A DNA stretch of 32,149 nt. It comes from Bacillota bacterium (GTDB taxonomy: Bacteria > Bacillota > JADQBR01). The translations under genes and the position numbers were made by a program. Under the pieces are notes generated by a model. That model saw nothing but the letters and a program-made list of their open reading frames with translations. It had not been told where the DNA came from and searched no databases. The DNA lies in contig JADQBR010000063.1 in assembly GCA_016278515.1 (NCBI GenBank), forward strand, positions 1 through 32,149. Reading direction: 5' to 3'. Below are positions 6,948 to 16,207 of this stretch, piece by piece (position 1 is the first letter of the stretch; each line of letters begins with the position of its first letter).

Positions 6948-9839
6948 ATGGCAACAAATAAGTCTCAACAAGAATTCTTTAATAGTGAAGATAACGGTAA
7001 TAAACCAGTTATGTGTCTAGGTATGACATTTAAAAACGATGATGAGCGCCGTAAACACTTTACGGCAGAACTTCGTAAACGGTTGCCAGATCTTAAGAAA
7101 ATAGAGGGGTGTCCCATTGGTGAGGATGAAGATATATTAGCACTTTCTGATCCGCCGAATTATACGGCATGTCCGAACCCATTTATATCAGATTTTATTC
7201 AACAATGGGAAGCGGAGAAAAAAGAAATGTATGGAGAAGAGGAAGAAGAATATCACCGCGAACCTTTTGCGGCGGATGTTTCTGAAGGCAAAAGTGATCC
7301 TATTTATATGGCTCATAGTTACCACACCAAAGTTCCCCATAAGGCAATAATGAGATATATACTTCATTACACTAAACCAGGAGATATTATTTTTGATGGC
7401 TTCTGCGGTACGGGTATGACAGGTGTAGCAGCTAAAATGTGTGGAGTTCGTGAAGTTGTAGAAAGTTTAGGGTATCAAGTTCGCAATGATGGAACTATTT
7501 TTAAAGAAGAAACCAATATGACTGGCGAAAAGATTTGGGTACTTTTTTCAAAACTAGGGCCAAGACATGCGCTTTTAAACGACTTGGCTCCCGCTGCTAC
7601 ATATATTGCGTATAATTATAACACCCCTAGTGATGTGCATGGGTTCAAAAGAACTACTGAAAAGATCTTGTCTGAAATCAAACAAGAATGTGAGTGGATG
7701 TATTCAACCATAGTTGAAGAAAAGAGAAACATGGCTCCTACCTTGGCTGAAAAGCTTCAAAATGCGAAAGATTTTGATGAAGTACGATATGTAATTGAGC
7801 AAAACAAGTCCGTTTTGGGATCTGTTAATTATATAATATGGAGCGACGTATTTGTATGCTCAGAGTGCACTGAAGAAATTGTTTACTGGAATGCATCCTT
7901 GGACGATGTTGAGTTCAAATTGAATGATAAATTTTTATGTCCCTATTGCAATGTGTCTTTAGAAAAGAATAAGATGGAGCACGCTTGGGAGACTTATTAT
8001 GATCATCCCCTTAAGAAAGTGGTTAAGAAGATAAAAAAAGTGCCTGTACTTATAAATTACAATGTAGGTAAAAAACGTCTTACTAAAGTGCCTGATGAAT
8101 TTGATATTATATTGATTAGACAAATTGAATCAATGGAAGTGCCTTATTGGTATCCCCATAATAGGATGACTGAAGGGAGAGAAGCTAGACGTAATGATAA
8201 ATTCGGCTTGACTAACGTACACCAATTCTATACTAAACGCAACTTATGGGTCTTAGCATCACTATGGCAAAAAACTACCAAGGAGCCCTTAGCACGATTA
8301 TCCATTACATCAGTTCTTGTAAAAACAGCGAGTCTTTTGCATAACGTGGGTTTGAAAAAAGGGAAAATAAACCTTGCGGGGGCATTACCGAATTCTTTAT
8401 ATTTACCGAGTACGTTAGCCGAAAGGAATATAATTGAACTTGTCGAAGGAAAAATGAAGGATATAGTTAACGCAGGCTTAGAAAAAGTTACAAGCACTAA
8501 TATGACATATACGATGTCTCTAGATATTGCAGGTTACGATAAACCTTGTGTGGATTATATATTTGTTGATCCACCTTTTGGGTCAAATCTTATGTACAAG
8601 GAACTCAACTTTTTGTGGGAGGCATGGCATAAAGTTTTTACGGAAAATACTTTCGAGGCAATCGAGGACAAGACACAAGGTAAAGATACTAAAGAATACC
8701 ATAAGTTAATGGCTAAGTTATTTAAAAACGCCTACAAATTTCTAAAGCCAGGAAGATGGATGACAGTTGAGTTTTCAAATACCAAGGCTAGTGTTTGGAA
8801 TGTAATTCAAATAGCACTACAGGAGGCGGGATTTATCGTTGCAAATGTTGCCGCATTAAATAAAGGACAAGGAACCTATAATTCACAAACTAATCCAACC
8901 TCTGTTAAACAGGATTTGGCTATTTCAGTATATAAACCGACAGACAAATTTGTTGATGAAATGAAAAGAAATGTTAATACAGAACAATCTATATGGATTT
9001 TTCTTAAGCAGCACTTACAGCAACTGCCTGTGTTTATAGGGAAAAAAGGAGATTTGGAAATATTGGTTGAAAGGACTCCGCGAGTTTTATTTGATAGAGT
9101 AGTTGCATATCATGTTCAGAATGGCTATCCAGTTCCCCTATCTTCTGCTGAATTTCAAGCCGCGGTGTCCCAACGATTCCCTATGCGCGATGGTATGGTA
9201 TTTCTTGAGGATCAAGTTGCGGAATATGATAAGAAACGTTTGCTTGCTAAAGAATTTATCCAGATGAATTTATTTGTGTCAGATGAGAACAGTGCAATCG
9301 AATGGTTGAGACAGCAATTACTTAGGAAACCAAAAACTAGACAGGACTTGCATCCAAACTTCATGAAGGAAATTCAGCATATTGCAAAGCATGAAGAATT
9401 ACCTGAACTTGACGAATTACTGGAACAGAATTTCTTGCGTTACGAAGGTGGAGGGCCGGTTCCCAGTCAAATTCATGGGTACCTTAGTACGAATTTTAAA
9501 GATTTACGTGGATTAGATAAGGAAGCTAGTGCTTTGAAAGCCAAGGCAAAGCATAGATGGTATGTACCAGATCCTAATAAACAAGCAGATTTAGAAAAAT
9601 TGCGTGAGAAGGCGTTGTTGCGTGAGTTTGCAGCGTACATTGAGCAAGTGAATTCTAGCAAAAAGAAGCTGAAGCAGTTTCGCACAGAGGCTATAAGGGC
9701 TGGTTTTAAGAAAGCTTGGAGTGATAAGGATTATAAAACTATAGTTAGTGTTGGGGAGAGGCTTCCAGAAAAGGTATTGCAGGAAGACGATAAACTGCTG
9801 ATGTATTTTGATAATGCGCAAATATATTTGGACATGTAA
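6948..9839 (+). CDS. pglX: BREX type 3 adenine-specific DNA methyltransferase PglX (PglXI class)
   Basis: In BREX the PglX enzyme methylates adenine in a non-palindromic site on host DNA and marks self. This copy has 963 residues. It shows SDPPNYTACPNPF at about 67-79, the SAM-binding motif FDGFCGTGMTG at 149-159, a CSEC (304-307) plus CPYC (331-334) zinc-ribbon pair inserted in the domain, and the catalytic motif DPPFGSNLMY at 541-550 (DPPF instead of the common NPPY). The C-terminal 300 residues are helical and probably recognise DNA or partners. ATG 6948 follows GGGGG at 6936-6940. No restriction nuclease domain is fused to it. Confidence 0.87.
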   Translation: MATNKSQQEFFNSEDNGNKPVMCLGMTFKNDDERRKHFTAELRKRLPDLKKIEGCPIGEDEDILALSDPPNYTACPNPFISDFIQQWEAEKKEMYGEEEEEYHREPFAADVSEGKSDPIYMAHSYHTKVPHKAIMRYILHYTKPGDIIFDGFCGTGMTGVAAKMCGVREVVESLGYQVRNDGTIFKEETNMTGEKIWVLFSKLGPRHALLNDLAPAATYIAYNYNTPSDVHGFKRTTEKILSEIKQECEWMYSTIVEEKRNMAPTLAEKLQNAKDFDEVRYVIEQNKSVLGSVNYIIWSDVFVCSECTEEIVYWNASLDDVEFKLNDKFLCPYCNVSLEKNKMEHAWETYYDHPLKKVVKKIKKVPVLINYNVGKKRLTKVPDEFDIILIRQIESMEVPYWYPHNRMTEGREARRNDKFGLTNVHQFYTKRNLWVLASLWQKTTKEPLARLSITSVLVKTASLLHNVGLKKGKINLAGALPNSLYLPSTLAERNIIELVEGKMKDIVNAGLEKVTSTNMTYTMSLDIAGYDKPCVDYIFVDPPFGSNLMYKELNFLWEAWHKVFTENTFEAIEDKTQGKDTKEYHKLMAKLFKNAYKFLKPGRWMTVEFSNTKASVWNVIQIALQEAGFIVANVAALNKGQGTYNSQTNPTSVKQDLAISVYKPTDKFVDEMKRNVNTEQSIWIFLKQHLQQLPVFIGKKGDLEILVERTPRVLFDRVVAYHVQNGYPVPLSSAEFQAAVSQRFPMRDGMVFLEDQVAEYDKKRLLAKEFIQMNLFVSDENSAIEWLRQQLLRKPKTRQDLHPNFMKEIQHIAKHEELPELDELLEQNFLRYEGGGPVPSQIHGYLSTNFKDLRGLDKEASALKAKAKHRWYVPDPNKQADLEKLREKALLREFAAYIEQVNSSKKKLKQFRTEAIRAGFKKAWSDKDYKTIVSVGERLPEKVLQEDDKLLMYFDNAQIYLDM

Positions 9840-9848
9840 GGAAATTAG

Positions 9849-11837
9849 GTGAAAAAATTGAGTGGTTGGCGAGACAAGATATTAAAGGATTTCCAGGAAC
9901 CTTTACCGGGTCTAATGTTGGCATTGGACCCGGACGGTTTATTGCTGGATGAAAAACTATCAGCAAAGCTAACGGAAAAAAACATTGAAGTAAATGATTA
10001 TGAAGACCCTGTGGCCTTTAGGTATCTTTATGAGTCTGGATTTCGAGAGGGTTTAACAAATGGGTCATTTCATTTGCTAATTCGTTTAGATAATAATTCA
10101 ATTGATGGTCTTCCGTTTGATATTTTGCAGTTGGGAAAGAAATTGAACTTCAGCTTGTCCAGTTTGTTCCCTGAAATGTCTGTGCCAATCGTTAAACAAT
10201 TGGATAGCATAGAGTTAGATGCTTTATATGAAGCCTATAACCAATATTTCGGTTCTAATTCTGATAGCGAAACTTGTGAATTTATATTACGCAGGGTATT
10301 TAAAGTAGCATATGATACTATCAATAATGAAGCAGACTTGGTTAAATATCTTTTGTCAAAACACTACCAGCAAAAGCAATATCCAGCACTTATAGAAGAT
10401 TATCTTATAAGCAAATTAAAAAGGAACACTGCATTAAACAGTCTGCCGTTGGAAGACTTAGTTAAATCCTCGTCATTCTTTTATAATTACCTCCAGGAGC
10501 AGTGGGTAGACTTCCTGGAGGAAATACAGATGATGCCAGAAGAAATTCGAGATGGAATGCAAATGGACGGAATATATACACCAGTAGCTCACCCGTTTGT
10601 TGACCCGGATGTACGTCGGTTGTTAGATAATTTATTTATCGAAGGAAAACTTAAACCGGTAGAAGGCTACGATGAGAAGCGCTTACCGGGGTGGACCAAA
10701 GTCGGTTTGAAAATCGATCCTGTTGCAGATGAAAAAAGAAGAATTAACGGTATGATTAATCTGCTAAAGGATTTAGTAACAAGAGCGGAAAAATATCCGG
10801 ACTGGATGAAAATAGTCAGAGTATATAGTGAAATGAAGGATTCAATACTTTCACTAGAAATGGGCAAAGACGAAGCGCTTAGTGATGAAGTACGTAAGAT
10901 AGAAACAACCTCAAATAGTAATTTTACGGAATGGATGCTTAAGTTTTACGGCGGTTTACGAAACTTACCATATCTGCCACAACCAGTAATGTTGCATCAC
11001 ATACCCCACTATTTATCTTCTCAACAACATTCAAAAATTGCGCTGGTTGTACTAGATGGAATGAGTTATATTCAATGGACTCAAATTCGAAAGGCGATGG
11101 AAAGTGAACAAAATAAATTTAGCTTTGAAGAAAAGCCCATTTTTGCGTGGGTACCGACTATCACTTCGGTATCTAGGCAGGCTCTTTTTACCGGAGAAAT
11201 TCCTATGTATTTTGCAAACAGCATCGATAGAACGACGAAGGAGCCTTCTGTTTGGAAGCTGTTTTGGGAGAACCATGATATAGCAAAAATGTATGTTGCA
11301 TATGAGAAAAGCTTAGGTAGGGGTGAATACGCCCCGATTGAAAGCCTACAAAAGCCCAAAATTAAGGTTGCTGGGTTAGTGATAGATGCTTTAGACGAAT
11401 TAGTACATGGATCAATACAAGGATATGAGGGAATATATGCCGAAATAAATGTATGGATGAAAAATGGATACTTAGTACAGTTACTAGAAGATTTAACGTC
11501 CAGGGGGTTTGAGGTTTATTTAACATCAGACCACGGTAATAAGGAGAGTGTTGGGGTTGGCCGTTTAGCTCAAGGTGTCCTGGCTGAAACCAGAGGAGAA
11601 AGGGTACGGATCTATAAGGACCAGGCTTTATGGGAGGAAACGGCTGCGAAATATCCCTCTATAAAGTGGCCAAGTGATGGACTGCCCAATGATTATTTTG
11701 TTTTGTTATCCCAAAACAATGAGGCATTTATAAAAGAAGGGGAAGCTATTATTGGACACGGCGGGATTAGCTTAGAAGAAGTAATTGTTCCGTTCGTACG
11801 GGTTAAAAGGAAAATGACAACAGAGAGGTATGACTAG
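9849..11837 (+). CDS. pglZ: BREX phosphatase-like protein PglZ
   Basis: PglZ is the hallmark BREX protein, an alkaline-phosphatase-superfamily domain. The metal-site motifs are in place in the C-terminal half: ALVVLDGMSYIQW with D403, the PTITSVSRQALFTGE segment at 436-450, SDHGN with D561 and H562, and GHGG at 636-639 just before ISLEEVIVPFVRV. The N-terminal 380 residues are helical and probably bind partners. The length (662) is normal for a BREX-3 PglZ. GTG 9849 follows AAGGA at 9838-9842. The stop TAG is immediately followed by the ATG I prefer for the next gene (11839), a sign of coupling. Confidence 0.9.
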   Translation: MKKLSGWRDKILKDFQEPLPGLMLALDPDGLLLDEKLSAKLTEKNIEVNDYEDPVAFRYLYESGFREGLTNGSFHLLIRLDNNSIDGLPFDILQLGKKLNFSLSSLFPEMSVPIVKQLDSIELDALYEAYNQYFGSNSDSETCEFILRRVFKVAYDTINNEADLVKYLLSKHYQQKQYPALIEDYLISKLKRNTALNSLPLEDLVKSSSFFYNYLQEQWVDFLEEIQMMPEEIRDGMQMDGIYTPVAHPFVDPDVRRLLDNLFIEGKLKPVEGYDEKRLPGWTKVGLKIDPVADEKRRINGMINLLKDLVTRAEKYPDWMKIVRVYSEMKDSILSLEMGKDEALSDEVRKIETTSNSNFTEWMLKFYGGLRNLPYLPQPVMLHHIPHYLSSQQHSKIALVVLDGMSYIQWTQIRKAMESEQNKFSFEEKPIFAWVPTITSVSRQALFTGEIPMYFANSIDRTTKEPSVWKLFWENHDIAKMYVAYEKSLGRGEYAPIESLQKPKIKVAGLVIDALDELVHGSIQGYEGIYAEINVWMKNGYLVQLLEDLTSRGFEVYLTSDHGNKESVGVGRLAQGVLAETRGERVRIYKDQALWEETAAKYPSIKWPSDGLPNDYFVLLSQNNEAFIKEGEAIIGHGGISLEEVIVPFVRVKRKMTTERYD

Positions 11838-11838
11838 C

Positions 11839-12546
11839 ATGACTAAACCGGTAGGATTTTGCCAAAAGATAAAGTTGGATCATCTTGATTATATAGCAAA
11901 TAAGGCAAGAAACACAGAACGTAAGAAAATGTATAAGATACTTGGTGAGTATTTATTGAGTGACATACAAGGAGTTCGAAGTAGGACACAGGCTATCACA
12001 ATGCTAATGAAGATATGGTTCTTGGTGGATGAAGAACATGAAGATTTAAGAAACAGGGCCTCTGATATTCTAATGTCATGTACTCCCCAGGAAAAGGTTA
12101 TTTTACACTGGGGTATGACCATGCTGGCATATCCTTTTTTTAAAGATGTTGCTTACGAAGTAGGCAAGTTATTTAAGTTGCAAAATGAGGTATCTAGTCA
12201 TAATATTGGACGAAAAATGAAAGCTTTATACGGAGATAGACGTAGAGTAGAGGTGGCTAGAACTGCGGTGTTGCTAAGCATGAAAGAATGGGGAGTTATT
12301 CAGCCAATAAAACCAAGCATATATACTTTAGCGGAAAAAAGGGAAGTAGTAAGTCAGGAACTAAAGCTTTGGCTGGCCGAGGTTATCGTACGTGTATCTG
12401 AATACAGTTCAATGCCAATTGATATGGTCGTTTCTGCACCAAATATTTTTCCTTTTAATTTTTCACTAAATATTAGGGAAATGGATGAAAGTTCTTTGAG
12501 TGTTAATCGCCAAGGGCTTGACATTCAAATGGTAGGGATTAAGTAA
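11839..12546 (+). CDS. Small helical BREX protein, BrxA-like (NusB-fold candidate)
   Basis: This all-helical protein of about 235 residues sits between pglZ and brxHII, within the set of genes where BREX-3 loci carry brxA. A central block resembles the general layout of BrxA/DUF1819: SRTQAITMLMKIWFLVDEEH, VILHWGMTMLAYPFFKDVAYEVG, then YGDRRRVEVARTAVLLSMKEWGVI, the last like a winged or NusB-type DNA-binding helix pair. BrxA is known as a DNA-binding NusB-like protein, but I identify it here by context and helical pattern only. ATG 11839 fits AGAGAGG at 11822-11828; ATG 11830 is too close to that site. Confidence 0.5.
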   Translation: MTKPVGFCQKIKLDHLDYIANKARNTERKKMYKILGEYLLSDIQGVRSRTQAITMLMKIWFLVDEEHEDLRNRASDILMSCTPQEKVILHWGMTMLAYPFFKDVAYEVGKLFKLQNEVSSHNIGRKMKALYGDRRRVEVARTAVLLSMKEWGVIQPIKPSIYTLAEKREVVSQELKLWLAEVIVRVSEYSSMPIDMVVSAPNIFPFNFSLNIREMDESSLSVNRQGLDIQMVGIK

Positions 12547-12552
12547 ACATGT

Positions 12553-12585
12553 ATCCTCCCTTAAAGTACCCCAGGGAGGATTTTT
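12553..12585 (+). terminator. Terminator-like hairpin before brxHII
   Basis: ATCCTCCC (12553-12560) and GGGAGGAT (12574-12581) pair in an 8-bp stem with a 13-base loop, followed by a run of five T. It lies between the BrxA-like gene and brxHII, so it may lower helicase expression relative to the upstream genes. The loop is long, so termination may be partial. Confidence 0.6.
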
Positions 12586-12622
12586 ATCTAAGAAGCATGA
12601 ATGAAGGACTGGGGGGGAAGTC

Positions 12623-15600
12623 GTGTTAAAAGCGGGAGAGATAGTTAGAGGTTCGCAATTTCCAGAAACAGTTGAAATAAAAAAATGCGAAGTTATAGAT
12701 GATAATTATCTGATTATTGAGGCTTTAGGGCGCGAAACACAAAAATATTACGAGCTTTTACTTGACAGGGATCAATTTGATCAACTGCAACGTTTAACTG
12801 CTAGAAATTTGCAACAGCTTACACATGTTGAATTGCAGCATATATTACAGTTCAAACAATTTCAAGTAGAAAAGAAGTTTTCATCTTCCCGTGCTATAGG
12901 GGGAGGAAATCTACTGCCATTACCCCATCAGATAGAAGCCGTCTATAGTACGATGCTTCAGGTACCGCAGGTGCGTTTCTTACTAGCAGATGACCCTGGT
13001 GCCGGCAAAACCATTATGTCCGGTATGTTAATTAGAGAGCTGCTGGCGAGATTTAGTATAGAACGGATACTAATTCTAGTTCCCCCATTGGTATTAAAGC
13101 AATGGCAGGAAGAACTTAATGGAAAGTTCAATTTATCCTTTACCATTATCAACCGGGAAACATTGCGGTCAGCTACTACCAACCCGTTTGTTGAAAATAA
13201 TTTTTGTCTATCTTCTATGTACTGGGCGGCCAGGGATGATATTAAAAGTTTTATAAATGAGGCTGACTTTGATCTGATAATTGTTGATGAGGCGCATAAA
13301 ATGGCCGCATATACCCATGGAATTAGGAAAAAGAAAATAAGCCGAACAAAACTATATCAGTTAGGGGAAATGATTTTACGCCAAGCAGAGCACTGCTTGC
13401 TACTAACAGCAACACCACATAAAGGGGACCCGGAGAACTTTAAACATCTTATGAGATTGGTAGATCAAGATATCTTTTCTAACCTTAATGCCACTGACTC
13501 TCTGCGAGAAAAAAGCAATCCTTTTATAATACGTCGCTTGAAAGAAAGCATGAAAAACTTTGACGGGACACCAATATTCCCCAAGAGAATAACCAAAACC
13601 ATTACATACGAATTATCTGATCCAGAACTTGAACTATATGAGGCAGTCACTGATTATGTGCGATATTATTTTAACAGAGCGATAAACAAAGGAAATAATA
13701 GTACGGCTTTCGCAATGATGCTTTTACAGCGGAGATTAAGTTCGTCCATTGAAGCCATCCATTTATCCTTAATACGTAGGAGAGGCAGGTTAAATGAATT
13801 ATTAAGTAAAACACTTGATGAACGTGAGAAGTATTTGCATCAATTAGATAAAATTGATCTTGACGATTTTGATGATGAAGCTGCCGATTATCAGGAAAAG
13901 ATTGAAGAAAAACTGGAGCAGGCTTTTGACAATATAGATTTAGGTGAACTGAAAACAGAGCTGCAGAAGCTAGAGCAGTTGATAGACAAAACTTCATTTT
14001 TAAGGGGAAGCATCATAGAGCGAAAATATGAGGAACTGGAATCCACACTATTTAAAGTTAACGGCCTTCTAAATCAAGGGGAAAAGATTATTATTTTTAC
14101 GGAAGCGGCAGATACTTTGCGTTATTTAGAAAATAGACTGCTGCAACATTTACCCCAAGTTGCAAAGATTGTTGGCAATTACTCAATGGAAAAGCGGCAC
14201 CGTCAAGTAGAGTTTTTTCGTGAGGAATGTCAAGTAATGCTTGCCACAGATGCTGGCGGTGAATCAATTAACCTACAATTTTGCAACCAAATGATTAATT
14301 ATGATATTCCCTGGAACCCCAATAAACTGGAACAGCGTATGGGACGTATTCACCGTATTGGGCAGAAAAAAGACGTGGCTGTGTTTAATCTAGTTGCTCA
14401 AAACACCCGCGAGGGTGATGTAATGATGCGATTACTGGATAAGATGGAACAGATGCGCGAAGATTTAGGTTCCGATCTCGTATACGATTTTATTGGAGAG
14501 GTACTTGAAGAGTATTACGGTAATTTAGCTTCGTTAATGCAAGAGGCAATTGTTAACCGCGAAGATCTTAATGAGATTATTACCGGGATGGATAAGAGGC
14601 TAACTGAAGAGCATGAGAAATTAATTGAAATTGTAAAGCAGGAACGATTAAGTGCGGATGCTATTGATTTACCAGGGATGCGAAGAGAACAAAATGACCT
14701 AATTATTAAGCGCATTCCGATTAACAGCTGTCTTAGCTTTGTTAGTCATGTGTTAGAAAAGAACAAAGTCAGAGTATATGATTCTGCAGAAGGCAAGGTG
14801 AAAAGGATTGAACGCCTGCCTAAATTCATTCGCGATTTTTCCAGGAAACACAATATTCCATTATCAACAGCGCATTCATATCGTTTTACTGGTTCTAAAG
14901 ATTATGAAACAGATCAGATTGAGTTACTTACATTTGATAAGCCAATATTTCAACTAAGTTTGGAACTGGCCCAAAGAGAAAGCGAAAAAATAGCATTAGA
15001 ACAGTATAGGGTTTCTTACCCTACATCTGAACATCTTCAAGTGGAGATTTATGAGGTAGGTATTGTGGATGGTACAGGGAAAGAGTTGGCTAGTGAACTA
15101 ATTCATCTTGGTAAGAGGCAGAATGACACGGTAATTTTATTGGATCCATACTGGCTTTTTCAAGAAGATTTTGAAGGGGATTGCACGAAATTATCTAAAG
15201 AGACAGGGGCTTCTTTAAATGCAGTTTCTTTTCAAGTTGCTAAAAATGTAAGAGAACGGATCAAGGTTAAAAGAGAAAAGCAGTTAAATAAAATAAGTAA
15301 ATTTCTATACCGCGCATTTGAGAGACAGTACAATGAAACACTTGAGAAACTTGCTGGTTATCAAGGTGATAACAAAGATAACCGAAACAGTGCACTTATA
15401 AATCAGATGAATGCAAGGTTGATTGATATTGATGCAAGACGAAATGAGCGTTTGGCTGAAATAGAACGCCAAAAAAATATTGTCATGAAACCTCCGAAGC
15501 GTCTTGTGCAGTTGGATGTAGTTCCAAATGGTCAGGCCGCTAGAAGTTTCAATGTTGATTTCAAAGATATAGTTGAGCATTATGAGTTAGTCAATGGCCG

Positions 15601-15826
15601 TAGGCTTATGAAAACATATGATAATTTGGCCTTAGTTGACTTCTACAGTGAACGGTATAATGGGGAACCTAGGTTTATCATCATTTCAGAACAAGCTAAT
15701 CCGCGGTTCAGTGAGGAGTATATGGAACATCTAAAAGACATTTTGGATAGTACTTATGTATATTTAATCCATGATAGTGCGGTTGTTTCAGAAAAAGCTA
15801 TGGTTAATGAGGTGACTTTATGGTAG
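12623..15826 (+). CDS. brxHII: BREX type 3 SNF2/DEAH-type helicase BrxHII
   Basis: This SF2 helicase of the SNF2-like class has 1067 residues. Motif I is DDPGAGKT at 123-130, motif II VDEAH at 221-225, motif III LTATPHKGD at 261-269, and motif VI QRMGRIHRIGQ at about 572-582. A coiled-coil insert (roughly 400-470, acidic DLDDFDDEAADYQEKIEEKL) separates the two RecA lobes. The C-terminal 450 residues include a basic helical region near 880-960 and a final domain reading YELVNGRRLMKTYDNLALVD. It should translocate on DNA as part of the BREX machine. GTG 12623 follows GGGGGGGAAG at 12611-12620. It is separated from the other BREX genes by the hairpin at 12553. Confidence 0.87.
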   Translation: MLKAGEIVRGSQFPETVEIKKCEVIDDNYLIIEALGRETQKYYELLLDRDQFDQLQRLTARNLQQLTHVELQHILQFKQFQVEKKFSSSRAIGGGNLLPLPHQIEAVYSTMLQVPQVRFLLADDPGAGKTIMSGMLIRELLARFSIERILILVPPLVLKQWQEELNGKFNLSFTIINRETLRSATTNPFVENNFCLSSMYWAARDDIKSFINEADFDLIIVDEAHKMAAYTHGIRKKKISRTKLYQLGEMILRQAEHCLLLTATPHKGDPENFKHLMRLVDQDIFSNLNATDSLREKSNPFIIRRLKESMKNFDGTPIFPKRITKTITYELSDPELELYEAVTDYVRYYFNRAINKGNNSTAFAMMLLQRRLSSSIEAIHLSLIRRRGRLNELLSKTLDEREKYLHQLDKIDLDDFDDEAADYQEKIEEKLEQAFDNIDLGELKTELQKLEQLIDKTSFLRGSIIERKYEELESTLFKVNGLLNQGEKIIIFTEAADTLRYLENRLLQHLPQVAKIVGNYSMEKRHRQVEFFREECQVMLATDAGGESINLQFCNQMINYDIPWNPNKLEQRMGRIHRIGQKKDVAVFNLVAQNTREGDVMMRLLDKMEQMREDLGSDLVYDFIGEVLEEYYGNLASLMQEAIVNREDLNEIITGMDKRLTEEHEKLIEIVKQERLSADAIDLPGMRREQNDLIIKRIPINSCLSFVSHVLEKNKVRVYDSAEGKVKRIERLPKFIRDFSRKHNIPLSTAHSYRFTGSKDYETDQIELLTFDKPIFQLSLELAQRESEKIALEQYRVSYPTSEHLQVEIYEVGIVDGTGKELASELIHLGKRQNDTVILLDPYWLFQEDFEGDCTKLSKETGASLNAVSFQVAKNVRERIKVKREKQLNKISKFLYRAFERQYNETLEKLAGYQGDNKDNRNSALINQMNARLIDIDARRNERLAEIERQKNIVMKPPKRLVQLDVVPNGQAARSFNVDFKDIVEHYELVNGRRLMKTYDNLALVDFYSERYNGEPRFIIISEQANPRFSEEYMEHLKDILDSTYVYLIHDSAVVSEKAMVNEVTLW

Positions 15827-16207
15827 TTCATATTTATTGTGGGTAGATATATTTAATATTAATGAAGGGAAGGGAATGCATTGGTAATATTTTGAAGGAT
15901 TTCGTGTATACAATCGTGAATTAAGTAAATTAAGTGTTGGGTTTTGTATCTTTTAGTCAAAAATAGACTTTCTAAAATCCTTAGGAACCTAAACTAAAAT
16001 ATTTTAAAATTCAAACAATGCTACGCATAATATCTTAAAATTTAAAAAGGAAACATCGACCATGGGTAGGTTCACATGGAACTCATTTACCCATAATCTA
16101 GTTTCCTGCTATATCAGTTACTAATATTTCTTCTTGTAAAGATTATTATACATCTTTTTTTACTAAAAATCAAATTTCACCCAAAAATTAACCTTGGAGG
16201 TAAAGAG
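15827..16207. other. AT-rich leader between brxHII and the HEPN gene
   Basis: This 381-base stretch has no coding frame I can support. It contains the nested inverted repeat at 16048-16107 and an A/T-rich run (TTATTATACATC at about 16141-16152) that could hold a -10 element. GGAGG at 16195-16199 serves the HEPN gene. No clear terminator for brxHII was seen other than, possibly, the inverted repeat. Confidence 0.6.
16048..16107 (+). repeat. Nested 60-base inverted repeat in the leader of the HEPN gene
   Basis: Three nested arms pair in order: AGGAAAC (16048-16054) with GTTTCCT (16101-16107), ATGGGTA with TACCCAT, and inner GTTC with GAAC around an ACATG loop. Internal loops separate the arms. 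No T-run follows, so it looks more like a structured RNA element or a large operator than a normal terminator. Confidence 0.6.

Noticed and set aside
8527-8709. Small plus-strand frame inside pglX
   Set aside because: It lies in another frame of a well-supported gene, with no ribosome site and no sensible protein content.
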